Assembly: GCA_024398135.1 (NCBI GenBank)
Contig: CP073750.1
Location: 1,984,001 to 2,048,000 of the forward strand
DNA length: 64,000 nt
Direction: 5' to 3'
From: a bacterium SCSIO 12643
Lineage (GTDB): Bacteria > Bacteroidota > Bacteroidia > Flavobacteriales_G > Salibacteraceae
The notes beneath the pieces were generated by a model. The model did not search any database, was not told where the DNA came from, and saw nothing but the letters and a program-made list of their open reading frames with translations. This document shows, piece by piece, positions 44,175 through 52,776 of the stretch. Position 1 is the first letter of the stretch, and every line of letters begins with the position of its first letter. Both the position numbers and the translations under genes were made by a program.

Positions 44175-45080
44175 ATGATCACTAAATCGAGAGCAGTTGT
44201 AGCTAGCTCAGCTTCGCTCATAGCTAAATTAAAAGTTTATGCCGCATTTACGAAAATGCGTTTGGCTTCTTTGGTTGTTTTTTCAGCAGTAGTTTCTTAT
44301 GTATATGCCGCACCATCAGTGAGTATGGTGAGTTTGATTGTGCTTTCTATAGGAGGTTTTTTGGTAACAGGAGCTTCTAATGGAATGAACCAGATTATTG
44401 AGAAAGATTTCGATAAATTAATGGATAGAACCAGTAGCCGTCCTATTCCATCAGGACAGATGAGTGTGATGGAAGGATTTATGGTGGTGGCTATCACAGG
44501 GATTACCGGAATTTTTATGTTATGGTATTTTTTGAATCCATTATCAGGTTTATTAGGTGCTTTGGCGATGTTGATGTATGCGGGAATTTATACTCCACTA
44601 AAGCGTAAAACATCATGGGCTGTAATTATTGGAGCTTTCCCTGGTGCGATTCCTCCATTATTGGGTTATGTGGCTGTTACTGGTAAATTTGGTTTGGTTC
44701 CGGGAATCTTGTTCATAATTCAATTTGCTTGGCAATTACCACACTTTTGGAGTATTGCGTGGAAGTTAGATGAAGACTATAAAAAAGGTGGTTTTACACT
44801 TTTACCGATTAACGGGAAAAGAGATCAAGCTAGTGCCTGGGTAATATTATTAACTTCATTGTTAATGATTCCCGCGGGTTTATTACCATATTATTTTGGA
44901 GAAACAAGTATCTACTCTGCAGTCCTGATTACTTTGTTGGCATTGTGGATGGTATACTATTCTATGAAATTAGTTCAAACAAAAGATGATAAGATGGCTT
45001 TAAAGGTTATGTTTGCTTCTTTTGCATATTTGCCTTTAGTGCAATTGGCATTAATGTTTGACAAGATATTTTTAATGTAA
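44175..45080 (+). CDS. ctaB: Protohaem IX farnesyltransferase (haem O synthase)
   Basis: UbiA-family membrane prenyltransferase that adds a farnesyl group to haem B, the first step to haem O/A for terminal oxidases. It has 301 aa with about eight membrane helices. The conserved metal/prenyl-binding motif NQIIEKDFDKLMDRTSSRP (about residues 74-92) and the second loop YKKGGFTLLPIN are both present. It heads a tightly packed cluster; its stop overlaps the next start by one base. Confidence 0.95.
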   Translation: MITKSRAVVASSASLIAKLKVYAAFTKMRLASLVVFSAVVSYVYAAPSVSMVSLIVLSIGGFLVTGASNGMNQIIEKDFDKLMDRTSSRPIPSGQMSVMEGFMVVAITGITGIFMLWYFLNPLSGLLGALAMLMYAGIYTPLKRKTSWAVIIGAFPGAIPPLLGYVAVTGKFGLVPGILFIIQFAWQLPHFWSIAWKLDEDYKKGGFTLLPINGKRDQASAWVILLTSLLMIPAGLLPYYFGETSIYSAVLITLLALWMVYYSMKLVQTKDDKMALKVMFASFAYLPLVQLALMFDKIFLM

Positions 45081-45658
45081 TGGCAAGCGGTATTTCCATA
45101 CAAGAACAAGGAATAATTCGTTCAAAAACGGCAAAGCCTCTTTTATGGGTAGCTATGGCCGGAATGTCCATGATATTTGCTTCATTGACGAGTGCTTATG
45201 TGGTACGTCAGGCAGATTCTGATTGGTTAAGTATTGAACTACCGATGCAGTTTTACTACAGTACAGCAATTATCGTATTGAGCAGTATTACTTTGGTTTT
45301 TGCGGATGTTTCTGCAAAAAAAAATAATCAAACAGGAATTAAAATAGGTTTAATTTCAACATTTGTTTTGAGTTTGGCCTTTGTATATTCTCAGTTTGAT
45401 GCCTACAATATTTTAATGGATCAGGGATTTTATTTTTCCGGTTCCGGTATTTCTTCTTCTTTTTTATATGTGCTGACTATTGTGCATTTGGCACACGTAT
45501 TTGGAGGAAATATTTCTTTATTGATAACATCTATTAAAGGCCTAAAAGGTAAATATTCAGCTGAAGATAAGCTAGGAATCGAATTGGCTTCCTGGTATTG
45601 GCATTACCTTACAGGTGTATGGATGTTTTTACTTATGTTTTTACTTTATATTAAATAA
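45080..45658 (+). CDS. Cytochrome c oxidase subunit III-like protein, short form
   Basis: A 192-aa integral membrane protein of the haem-copper oxidase subunit III superfamily, with about five hydrophobic helices. The conserved glutamate-like positions and the final SWYWHYLTGVWMFLLMFLLY match the subunit III C-terminal signature. It begins on the last base of the haem O synthase stop. A longer subunit III paralogue follows after 19 bases. Two tandem subunit III-like genes are usual in Bacteroidota cox loci. Confidence 0.88.
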   Translation: MASGISIQEQGIIRSKTAKPLLWVAMAGMSMIFASLTSAYVVRQADSDWLSIELPMQFYYSTAIIVLSSITLVFADVSAKKNNQTGIKIGLISTFVLSLAFVYSQFDAYNILMDQGFYFSGSGISSSFLYVLTIVHLAHVFGGNISLLITSIKGLKGKYSAEDKLGIELASWYWHYLTGVWMFLLMFLLYIK

Positions 45659-45677
45659 ATAAAATACCCAATCAATT

Positions 45678-46487
45678 ATGGCGGGAGAAGCTACACAACA
45701 ATTGACAACAGCAGAACTTTGGGCAGGAAAACGCTCACCATTTAGCATTAGCTATGGTAAAATGATGATGTGGTTCTTTTTGATTTCAGATGCATTAACG
45801 TTTACCGGGTTTCTTGGTGCATTAGCGTTTATGAGAGTTTATTTTGGAGATATTTGGCCAATTACGGAAAATATTTTCTATCACTTCCCATTCTTTCATC
45901 ATACTGAGTTGCCATTATTATATGTGGCATTTATGACGTTTATCCTGATTATTAGTTCTGTAACTATGGTTTTAGCTGTGGAAGCTGGACATAGAATGGA
46001 TAAGAAAGGTGTAACTAAATGGTTATTCTTAACGGTAATTGGTGGAGCTGTATTCTTAGGTTCTCAAGCTTGGGAGTGGTCAACATTTATTCACGGTTCT
46101 GAGTATGGAGCATACGATATGGGTGATGGTACCATGGGTAGAATTATGAATGAAGAAGGAACGATCATCCAGTTGAGAGATGGATCATTACTTGAAGGAG
46201 CAGCAGCTGAAGATATTAAAGCGACTCAAAGAGTAGTTCATGGGGCAAACCTTACAGAAAATGAATATGGTTTACCGCTGTACGCAGATTTCTTTTTCTT
46301 CATTACAGGTTTTCATGGAACTCACGTATTGAGTGGTGTGATCATTAACCTGATTATTTTATTACGTGTTAGAAAAGGAGTTTACGAAGAAACCGGTCAC
46401 TATGAAATGGTTGAGAAAGTTGGTTTGTACTGGCACTTTATTGACCTTGTTTGGGTATTTGTATTCACATTCTTCTACTTGGTATAA
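45678..46487 (+). CDS. Cytochrome c oxidase subunit III
   Basis: A 269-aa subunit III of a caa3/aa3-type oxidase. Seven or so membrane helices are visible, with the family motifs SQAWEWSTFIHGS and FITGFHGTHVLSGV and the terminal KVGLYWHFIDLVWVFVFTFFY. Between helices lies a soluble insert of about 55 residues (around GDGTMGRIMNEEGTIIQL). Subunits I and II are not in the window and may be elsewhere in the chromosome. Confidence 0.92.
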   Translation: MAGEATQQLTTAELWAGKRSPFSISYGKMMMWFFLISDALTFTGFLGALAFMRVYFGDIWPITENIFYHFPFFHHTELPLLYVAFMTFILIISSVTMVLAVEAGHRMDKKGVTKWLFLTVIGGAVFLGSQAWEWSTFIHGSEYGAYDMGDGTMGRIMNEEGTIIQLRDGSLLEGAAAEDIKATQRVVHGANLTENEYGLPLYADFFFFITGFHGTHVLSGVIINLIILLRVRKGVYEETGHYEMVEKVGLYWHFIDLVWVFVFTFFYLV

Positions 46488-46508
46488 ACCTTATAAAACA
46501 TTAATATT

Positions 46509-46874
46509 ATGAAAAGAGACGATATTATAGAGTATTCATTAGGAGCACACCATAGCGAAGAAGAAGGTGTAAAGAAACGTAAAGAAATTTATAAGGTTAC
46601 GGTTATTCTTTCTGTGATTACCATTATTGAGGTAACCATGGGTATCATCTTAAAAAAGACGGATTTCTTAGGTGCACAAGCGATCTGGGATATGATTAAG
46701 ATTGCTTACATTGGATTAACGGTAGTAAAGGCAGCTTATATCATTATGATATTTATGCACTTGGGTGATGAAAGAAAACCATTAAGATGGTTGATTTTGG
46801 CACCGTATATTTTCTTCTTGTTGTATTTATTGTTCTTCTTATTAGTGGAAGCAGGTGCGGATACAGCAATCTAA
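46509..46874 (+). CDS. Cytochrome c oxidase subunit IV-like protein
   Basis: A 121-aa membrane protein with three helices (about 30-50, 66-84, 92-114), the layout of the prokaryotic subunit IV family. The phrase KAAYIIMIFMHLGDERKPLRW is diagnostic. It lies 21 bases after subunit III and before the terminator at 46902-46934, which would end the first transcription unit of the cluster. Confidence 0.9.
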   Translation: MKRDDIIEYSLGAHHSEEEGVKKRKEIYKVTVILSVITIIEVTMGIILKKTDFLGAQAIWDMIKIAYIGLTVVKAAYIIMIFMHLGDERKPLRWLILAPYIFFLLYLLFFLLVEAGADTAI

Positions 46875-46901
46875 GTATTATAGAAATTAATAATATTATA
46901 T

Positions 46902-46934
46902 ATAACCGTTAGTTCTCTTTGAGCTAGCGGTTAT
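46902..46934 (+). terminator. Terminator after the oxidase subunit IV gene
   Basis: An 11-bp stem ATAACCGTTAG/CTAGCGGTTAT (one G-T pair), an 11-base loop, followed by a T run to about 46938. Confidence 0.82.
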
Positions 46935-46952
46935 TTTTTACACGTAAGTTTG
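46919..46952 (+). promoter_or_regulatory. Candidate promoter for the SCO-like gene
   Basis: TTG at 46919-46921, a 23-base spacer, TAAGTTTG at 46945-46952. The -33 element falls in the loop of the preceding terminator. Only nine bases separate the -7 box from the ATG at 46962, so the transcript would be nearly leaderless. Confidence 0.45.
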
Positions 46953-46961
46953 TAAGCGATC

Positions 46962-47642
46962 ATGGGGAATAATAAAGTTACAAAGGTGATAATCGTGTTG
47001 GTGATATTGTTATTTCCATCACTTTTATATGTGATTTTTACAACCGGGAAGCATCATATTGGCCAGATGGAATATTATGGACCATCAACCGATTCATTGG
47101 TTTATCAGGTACCTAATGCTAAATTTTTAAATCATCTGGGAGACTCTATTTCCATGGATGAATTAGATGGGAATATCATTCTTTACAATTTCTTTTGTTT
47201 GCAATGTAGTGACTCAAGTGCTAGAAATGCATTGTTGGTTAAGGCGGTAACTGAGCGGTTTTTCGATAAGAAAGATATCAAATACGTGTCGATTAATCTG
47301 ACACCTGGTGATTGGGGATTGGCAGAAGTTAAAGAGTATGTTAAGCCATTTAATATCGAAGAAGATCAATGGTTTTTTGTAACCGCAGATTCTAATTATT
47401 TGGAAGACTTTGTTCATAATGGACTTTTGGTGAATTCTGAGTATGATGAAATACAAAAACCTTATGCTCCGGGAATGGCCACTATTGTCATTGTGGATAA
47501 GAATAAACATATTCGAGGGTTTTTAGATGGGAATCAATATGTAGATCAGTCTACCATAATTGATGTGATTAAGCGAATTCGATTAGAAGAATACCAAAAA
47601 GCAAGTAAAAAAAGGGAGGACTATTTTGAAAGGAGAAGGTAA
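46962..47642 (+). CDS. SCO-like membrane-anchored thioredoxin-fold protein, atypical metal site
   Basis: A 226-aa protein with one N-terminal membrane anchor (about 8-27) and a thioredoxin-like domain of the SCO1/SenC type, which normally delivers copper to oxidase subunit II. The fold markers DELDGNIILYNFF and IVDKNKHIRGFLDG are present. The usual metal motif CxxxCP is here CLQC (C79/C82), and the downstream His ligand before the final strands seems to be missing (YAPGMATIVIV). So copper binding is doubtful and a thiol-reductase role is possible. It overlaps the next gene by 17 bases. Confidence 0.75.
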   Translation: MGNNKVTKVIIVLVILLFPSLLYVIFTTGKHHIGQMEYYGPSTDSLVYQVPNAKFLNHLGDSISMDELDGNIILYNFFCLQCSDSSARNALLVKAVTERFFDKKDIKYVSINLTPGDWGLAEVKEYVKPFNIEEDQWFFVTADSNYLEDFVHNGLLVNSEYDEIQKPYAPGMATIVIVDKNKHIRGFLDGNQYVDQSTIIDVIKRIRLEEYQKASKKREDYFERRR

Positions 47643-48147
47643 GTACACGGGTTGGATTGTGTTAATAGCTATTGTATTGCCCGTAGCAGTGGCCATTTTA
47701 TATATTATGCCAAAAGGTGACGGAGCATCAGAAATGGTAAAGTCCATACCATTCATGAATGCTATTTTTAATGGAGCTAGTTTTTTAGCTCTGGTGTTTG
47801 GTTTGGTAGCGATCCGAAATGGTAAAAAGATGGTGCATCGCGGTTTTATGATGGGCGCGATGGCTATGAGTGCACTCTTTTTAGTTGGATATGTTATTTA
47901 TCATTCGCAAGTGCCTAGCACACCATTTGGAGGCGAGGGAATCATCAGATGGATCTATTTTATCATATTAATTACGCATATCATATTAGCGGCTGGGTTG
48001 GCTCCATTGGTATTAATCACATTTGCACGAGCTTTAAAAGGCGATTTTGAGAAGCATAAGAAGATTGCAAAATGGACTTATCCAATATGGTTATACGTTT
48101 CTTTGACTGGGATCATTGTGTATATGATGATAGAACCATATTATTAA
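47626..48147 (+). CDS. DUF420 membrane protein
   Basis: A 173-aa integral membrane protein with about five helices, of the DUF420 family found beside cytochrome oxidase genes in Bacteroidota and Bacilli. It has family-like histidines (MVHRGFMMG, YVIYHSQVP, ITHIILAAGLAPLVLI), spaced so as to suggest haem or metal coordination by membrane helices. It starts with TTG at 47626, preceded by a Shine-Dalgarno-like AAAGGGAGGA, which is unusual for this phylum; the overlap with the SCO-like gene implies coupling. Confidence 0.8.
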   Translation: MKGEGKYTGWIVLIAIVLPVAVAILYIMPKGDGASEMVKSIPFMNAIFNGASFLALVFGLVAIRNGKKMVHRGFMMGAMAMSALFLVGYVIYHSQVPSTPFGGEGIIRWIYFIILITHIILAAGLAPLVLITFARALKGDFEKHKKIAKWTYPIWLYVSLTGIIVYMMIEPYY

Positions 48148-48160
48148 ATTTGCAGACAGA

Positions 48161-48397
48161 ATGAGTCTCAATATGTGTTCAAAGTGGTCTAAATATCTTC
48201 TGGTAACAATTTTTGTCTGGTCTAACCAATTAGCTTTTGGGCAATGTAGCATGTGTCGTGCGGTAGTCGAAAGTGATATTTCAGGAAAAGGTGCGGGAAT
48301 TAATAATGGTATTGTTTACCTCATGGCCTTCCCATATATGTTAGTAGCGTTATTGGCGGTTGGGCTTATTTATAAGATGAGAAAAGATAGTATGTAA
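48161..48397 (+). CDS. Small exported CxxC membrane protein of the oxidase cluster
   Basis: A 78-aa protein with an N-terminal signal-like helix (about 10-27, ending AFGQ), then QCSMCRAVVES with C29/C32 at the predicted mature end, a short linker, and one C-terminal membrane helix (about 50-70). I do not recognise a named family, though small CSMC proteins occur in Bacteroidota cox loci. The CxxC near the membrane and the SCO-like neighbour suggest a role in copper or thiol handling during oxidase assembly (inference). Confidence 0.7.
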   Translation: MSLNMCSKWSKYLLVTIFVWSNQLAFGQCSMCRAVVESDISGKGAGINNGIVYLMAFPYMLVALLAVGLIYKMRKDSM

Positions 48398-48399
48398 AT

Positions 48400-48966
48400 C
48401 TATTTCTCCTCTAATTCTTCTGATTCAGATTCTTCTTCAGGTCTAAGAGCTGGCAACTCAATCATGGCCTTTTTTACAAATGCTGTAGGAAATTCTTCTT
48501 TGATTTTTTGCAATAGTCTTTCTGCTTCTAATTTGGTTCTATAATCACCAATTCTTACCTCATAATTTGGACTTTTCCATGTAAGATGAGATGCTGAATT
48601 GCAATCCGGAAATTTCTCATTGAACTCAAGTAAAATATTTCGGGCTTTTAGTTTACTATTTGCCCCGGAACCAGAGTAAAGAAGTACGGTATATCCTTTA
48701 ATCTGAGGTTTGTTTTTAGATTGCTCTGTATAAATTTCGTTTAATTCCTGAACTTTGATTGGAACATTAGATTTTAAATGTCCACGGGTTGAATCTTCCA
48801 AGGCTTTTTCAACGGTGTTGGACAGGGTATCTGTTAAGATTCCTTCCCCGGTTTTCACTGTATTTGTATCAGGAGCAGCAGGAAATGATTTCCATGCATT
48901 ATTTTCTTGAGAAAAAATAACCAAAGGCATCATAAAAACACTAACGAAGAAAATCAATCTGGACAT
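48400..48966 (-). CDS. Exported SPOR-like domain protein
   Basis: A 188-aa exported protein starting at the ATG at 48966 (signal peptide MSRLIFFVSVFMMPLVIFSQ); the upstream frame lacks support. The C-terminal part (about residues 92-170: GYTVLLYSGSGANSKLKARN, NYEVRIGDYRTKLEAERLLQ) has the SPOR pattern, a fold that binds denuded peptidoglycan at division sites. The C-terminus is Glu-rich. A CAAAAATA box (TATTTTTG on the minus strand) lies at 48988-48995. It ends two bases from the oxidase cluster, in convergent orientation. Confidence 0.75.
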   Translation of the reverse strand: MSRLIFFVSVFMMPLVIFSQENNAWKSFPAAPDTNTVKTGEGILTDTLSNTVEKALEDSTRGHLKSNVPIKVQELNEIYTEQSKNKPQIKGYTVLLYSGSGANSKLKARNILLEFNEKFPDCNSASHLTWKSPNYEVRIGDYRTKLEAERLLQKIKEEFPTAFVKKAMIELPALRPEEESESEELEEK

Positions 48967-49028
48967 AGTATCAAGTTTGAAGAGATGCAAAAATAAGCAA
49001 ATCGTATTCCGAAAAATATTTTGAATAA

Positions 49029-49060
49029 AAAAAGGAGGGCTGTCCAATACCCTCCTTTTT
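49029..49060 (-). terminator. Terminator after the second M23 gene
   Basis: A perfect 11-bp stem AAAAAGGAGGG/CCCTCCTTTTT with a 10-base loop. It lies downstream of the minus-strand gene ending at 49079 and upstream of the SPOR gene. Confidence 0.85.
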
Positions 49061-49078
49061 CGTCAACCTGAAAAATCG

Positions 49079-49561
49079 TTAATTATTGATATAGTATTCA
49101 GGATTAACCTTTGTGCCGTTAAGTTCAATTTCATAATGTAAATGTGGTCCTGTAGAAGTACCTGAGGAACCTACAGTTCCAATAATATCTTTTTGAGCTA
49201 CCTTTTGACCCAAGGTTACTTTAATGTCTTCTAACTGAGAATATCTTGTTTTGAACCCGTTGGCGTGTTTAAGAATAATGTTATTACCATAACCTGTACT
49301 CTTGTGTTCAATTTTAACAACTTTACCATCAGCTGTGGCCATAACCGGAGTTCCCATTTTTGCAACATAATCAATTCCTGTATGCATTTTAGCAGCTTTG
49401 GTCAAAGGATGAGTTCGCATCCCAAAACCAGAAGAAATTTTAATGAGTTGAGATGATTTTATAGGAGTTATGTTTGGCACTTTTTGACTTGGCTTTTTAA
49501 AAGAAAAGAGGACTAAAGCTACGGAAAGCATAATAAAGCTAATTCTAAATATGAATTTCAT
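49079..49561 (-). CDS. Exported M23-family protein with altered catalytic His
   Basis: A 160-aa exported LytM-fold protein. The N-terminal hydrophobic stretch (residues 4-21) is a signal or anchor. The zinc ligands are present: H60 and D64 in KMHTGIDY, and H142 in GPHLHYE, with H140. The position normally held by the other active-site His (YxHL) is RYSQLED with Gln109. The domain starts at about GFGMRTHPLTKAAK and fills the rest of the protein. A TAAATTTG box is at 49606-49613 on the minus strand. It may be a weak hydrolase or a regulatory pseudo-enzyme (inference). Confidence 0.85.
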   Translation of the reverse strand: MKFIFRISFIMLSVALVLFSFKKPSQKVPNITPIKSSQLIKISSGFGMRTHPLTKAAKMHTGIDYVAKMGTPVMATADGKVVKIEHKSTGYGNNIILKHANGFKTRYSQLEDIKVTLGQKVAQKDIIGTVGSSGTSTGPHLHYEIELNGTKVNPEYYINN

Positions 49562-49711
49562 GGTCTTGATGTTTTAGTATAAGAAATAACCGAGGTAGCT
49601 GACAACAAATTTAAATGGGTGTTCTTTTCATGGAGTTAATCAAAACTTAATGGATGTTAAATTTCGTTAAACCCGTATTCCCGTTGGCTTTAAGCTTATT
49701 TTTGTGTGTTC

Positions 49712-51349
49712 ATGCAGAAGAATATTATTAAGGTACTCATTTTTGCGATTGCATCTGCGGTTATTGCTTTGATCGCCATGCAGTATTATTGGGTTCATAG
49801 TTCCGTTGAGCTAAGAAAAGAAGAATTCTCTAGAAATGTTGCGGATGCCCTAAAATCTGTTTCAGATTATCTGATGCGCTACGAAGCTGCAACATTAATT
49901 CAGGCTCAAGAACAGAATAGATACTTGTTTATAGATGATCATGCAGAAGAGAAAATAAATACTGCTGGAGGAGATACCAATTATGAGTACATGATGATTG
50001 AACGTTATGTACAGGATGGGGAAGAGGTTCAGGTATCTATCACAGAAGAAAAAGATGGTGTTCGAGTAGCTGATTCTAAAGAAATTCAAGATAGAACTTT
50101 ACCTGAGTTTGGAACGGAGAAAGAGACTGGGAGTGGTGTTTGGTCATTTGGAAGTACTGGACATTCTTATCGAGGGATCTCTTTAAACAAGGAGATAGAA
50201 GAGAGAATTGCACAGAAAAATGCTTACATCGGTGAAATTGCGAAGAGTTTGACACGAGTTAACTCTACGGAGAAATTAGAAGATCGCATTGATTCTTTGT
50301 TTTTGGATTCTTTGCTGCATTTGGCATTCTTTGAAAGAGGTATAAAAATCGATTTTGAATTTGGGGTTTTCGATTATAATGGGGTTTATCGATTCGGAAA
50401 CAAACAGAAGTTGAGTACCAAACTTCAAGATTCACATTATAAAGTCCGTTTATTTAAAAATGATGTGATGGGTAAACCGGGTTACCTCAAAGTCTTTTTC
50501 CCAAAAGAAAAAGGATTTGTACTGCAATCAACTGTGTTTATGTTGTTGACTTCTTTACTCGTTGTACTTGCCATCATATATATTTTTTACTGGACTGTGA
50601 AGGCTATTATTACTCAAAAGAAAAATTCTGATATTAAGAATGACTTTATTAATAATATGACGCATGAGTTGAAAACACCGATTTCTACAATTTCTTTAGC
50701 GGTGGAGGTTTTAAATGACCCAGCGATGTCGAGTAATAAAAATCTTTTAGAGCGTTATCTGGGAATGATTAATGAGGAAAACAAGCGTTTGGGGATGTTG
50801 GTTGAGGAGGTATTACAAAGTGCAGCTTTAGATAGAAGTGCCTTTAAATTAAAACAGGAAGAACTCAACATTGCACAACTGGTAACAGAGGTGGTGGGTA
50901 AAATGGATATCAAGATTAAAGAAAAGAACGGCAATGTTCAGGTTGATGTGGACCCATCCGGATTTTATGATTTCGTTGGAGATCGTGTACACCTGACTAA
51001 TGTCCTCTATAATTTAATGGATAACGCTATAAAATATTCAAGAGAAAATCCGGAGATTAAAATTGAGGTTCTGAATGTAGTAAACCAAATTGCGATTCGT
51101 GTGAGCGATAATGGTATAGGAATTGCAAAAGAGCACGTCAAGAAAGTTTTTGAAAAATTATACCGGGTACCAACAGGTAATCTACATGATGTGAAAGGCT
51201 TTGGTTTGGGCTTAAATTATGTTAAAACAATAGTCTCCAGACACCAGGGACACGTGGATGTGAAGAGTGTTTTGGGAAAAGGTTCTACTTTTATCATCTA
51301 TTTACCTATTGACAGTAAAAAAATAAATTCTCCGGAACAAGAAAATTAA
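49712..51349 (+). CDS. Sensor histidine kinase (RprX-like)
   Basis: A 545-aa membrane kinase. I take the ATG at 49712 over the GTG at 49706. Two membrane helices (about 5-25 and 272-295) flank a large periplasmic sensor domain of about 245 residues. Then come the HisKA box (FINNMTHELKTP, phospho-His 318), the N box NLMDNAIKYS, and the G boxes VSDNGIGIAKEH and GFGLGLNYVKTI. A -7-like TATTTTTG is at 49697-49704. It is followed after four bases by its response regulator. The pair resembles RprXY of Bacteroides; the signal is unknown. Confidence 0.92.
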   Translation: MQKNIIKVLIFAIASAVIALIAMQYYWVHSSVELRKEEFSRNVADALKSVSDYLMRYEAATLIQAQEQNRYLFIDDHAEEKINTAGGDTNYEYMMIERYVQDGEEVQVSITEEKDGVRVADSKEIQDRTLPEFGTEKETGSGVWSFGSTGHSYRGISLNKEIEERIAQKNAYIGEIAKSLTRVNSTEKLEDRIDSLFLDSLLHLAFFERGIKIDFEFGVFDYNGVYRFGNKQKLSTKLQDSHYKVRLFKNDVMGKPGYLKVFFPKEKGFVLQSTVFMLLTSLLVVLAIIYIFYWTVKAIITQKKNSDIKNDFINNMTHELKTPISTISLAVEVLNDPAMSSNKNLLERYLGMINEENKRLGMLVEEVLQSAALDRSAFKLKQEELNIAQLVTEVVGKMDIKIKEKNGNVQVDVDPSGFYDFVGDRVHLTNVLYNLMDNAIKYSRENPEIKIEVLNVVNQIAIRVSDNGIGIAKEHVKKVFEKLYRVPTGNLHDVKGFGLGLNYVKTIVSRHQGHVDVKSVLGKGSTFIIYLPIDSKKINSPEQEN

Positions 51350-51353
51350 TACT

Positions 51354-52052
51354 ATGCAAAAATTCAGATTACTTGTAGTTGAAGATGATCCAAATTTAGG
51401 GACAATTTTAGCCGAATATTTGAGAGCTAAAGATTATGATGTGAAATTATGCGAGGATGGGCAAGAAGGGTTTGATTCATTTACAAAAAGAGAATATGAT
51501 CTGGTAATTTCCGATGTGATGATGCCTAAAAAAGATGGGTTTACTATGGCTACGGAAATCAGAAAATTGAATAGTAAAGTACCCATTATCTTCTTGACTG
51601 CGAAGTCTATGAAAGAAGATACCATCGAAGGTTTTAAATTAGGTGCGGATGATTATATCACTAAGCCATTTAGTATGGAAGAATTGCTTTTGAGAATTAA
51701 TGCAATTCTGAGAAGAACAAAAAGTGATGTAATAGATGATGAGAATATCAAGGATATTCAATTGGGAATGTTCAACTTCAATCCTAATGAACGTACATTA
51801 GTGAACGGAGAAACCTCTGAAAAACTTACATCCAAAGAATCTCAATTGTTGAAACTTCTGGCACAGAATAAGAATGAGGTGCTGGAAAGAGAATTTGCTT
51901 TAAAAGCGATCTGGGGAGATGATAGCTATTTTAATTCACGTAGTATGGATGTGTATATTACCAAATTACGTAAGTATTTAAGACCAGATACAAACCTGGA
52001 GATTATCAATGTCCATGGTAAAGGTTTCAAACTAATTGTGAAAAAGGCATAA
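51354..52052 (+). CDS. OmpR-family response regulator (RprY-like)
   Basis: A 232-aa two-domain regulator. The receiver has E10/D11/D12, phospho-acceptor D54 (VISDVMMPKKDG), T82 and K104. The winged-helix DNA-binding domain (about 135-230) ends with SMDVYITKLRKYLRPDTN and VHGKGFKLIV, typical of OmpR/PhoB. It is translated together with the histidine kinase. The porin-like gene downstream has its own promoter and could be a target (inference). Confidence 0.95.
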   Translation: MQKFRLLVVEDDPNLGTILAEYLRAKDYDVKLCEDGQEGFDSFTKREYDLVISDVMMPKKDGFTMATEIRKLNSKVPIIFLTAKSMKEDTIEGFKLGADDYITKPFSMEELLLRINAILRRTKSDVIDDENIKDIQLGMFNFNPNERTLVNGETSEKLTSKESQLLKLLAQNKNEVLEREFALKAIWGDDSYFNSRSMDVYITKLRKYLRPDTNLEIINVHGKGFKLIVKKA

Positions 52053-52082
52053 CATTTGCGTATAGAAAAGCGTCTGTTGCAG

Positions 52083-52112
52083 TTGCTGTATTTTATAAAG
52101 AAAATACATTTG
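52083..52112 (+). promoter_or_regulatory. Promoter for the porin-like gene
   Basis: TTG at 52083-52085, a 19-base spacer, TACATTTG at 52105-52112; full consensus match 22 bases before the ATG at 52135. Confidence 0.72.
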
Positions 52113-52134
52113 CAGCGCTTAAAACATAAATGTT

Positions 52135-52719
52135 ATGAATAAAATGAAATTTGTATTCGCAATTGTGCTGGTTTTCTTGATCTCACCAGTATTTTCTCAA
52201 GTAAATTTTGGATTAAAGGTCGGTGGTAATTACAACCTAAATAGCCTTTCGTCAGATTCATTGAATTTGAGTATTGAGAATACAACATCATTGCTTGGAG
52301 GTGGATTTGTAAGAATTAAGTTAAAGAAAATTAGTCTTCAGGGTGAAGCTTTGTTTGCAAATAAGAAAGCAGAAATCATTGATGCCAGCTCGGGAACAAC
52401 TAAAGTGAGTTTTAACTCGTTTGATATACCACTGATGATCGGTTATAAATTAATTGATTTGAAAGTAGTGAAGCTAAGAGTGAATGCAGGTTTAATTCCT
52501 TCTTTCGTAACAGGAAATAGCGGGGACTTAAAAGAAATCAACTATAAGGATGCGTATTATTCAGCAACGGCCGGATTGTCATTGGATATCCCATTATTCT
52601 TATTTGATATCAGATATCAGGGTGCCATTGGTGATTACTATGAATTACAAAATGTAAATAGTAATACTACACTTTCCAATAGCATGGTTACGTTATCTGT
52701 GGGTTGGAAAATCTTGTAG
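52135..52719 (+). CDS. Small outer-membrane beta-barrel protein (porin-like)
   Basis: A 194-aa exported barrel of the OmpW/PorT-like beta-barrel class common in Bacteroidota. The signal peptide ends SPVFSQ, and the mature part starts VNFGLKVGGNYNLNSL. About eight amphipathic strands follow, with the last ending MVTLSVGWKIL. No ligand motif is visible. It has its own promoter and a strong terminator, so it is probably one transcription unit despite following the two-component genes. Confidence 0.8.
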   Translation: MNKMKFVFAIVLVFLISPVFSQVNFGLKVGGNYNLNSLSSDSLNLSIENTTSLLGGGFVRIKLKKISLQGEALFANKKAEIIDASSGTTKVSFNSFDIPLMIGYKLIDLKVVKLRVNAGLIPSFVTGNSGDLKEINYKDAYYSATAGLSLDIPLFLFDIRYQGAIGDYYELQNVNSNTTLSNSMVTLSVGWKIL

Positions 52720-52736
52720 CAGAAAAAAATATATGG

Positions 52737-52771
52737 AAAAGCCATCCCCAACAAAGTTGGGGATGGCTTTT
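52737..52771. terminator. Strong bidirectional terminator
   Basis: A perfect 16-bp stem AAAAGCCATCCCCAAC/GTTGGGGATGGCTTTT with loop AAA, between convergent genes ending at 52719 and 52777. Confidence 0.93.
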
Positions 52772-52776
52772 TTGTT

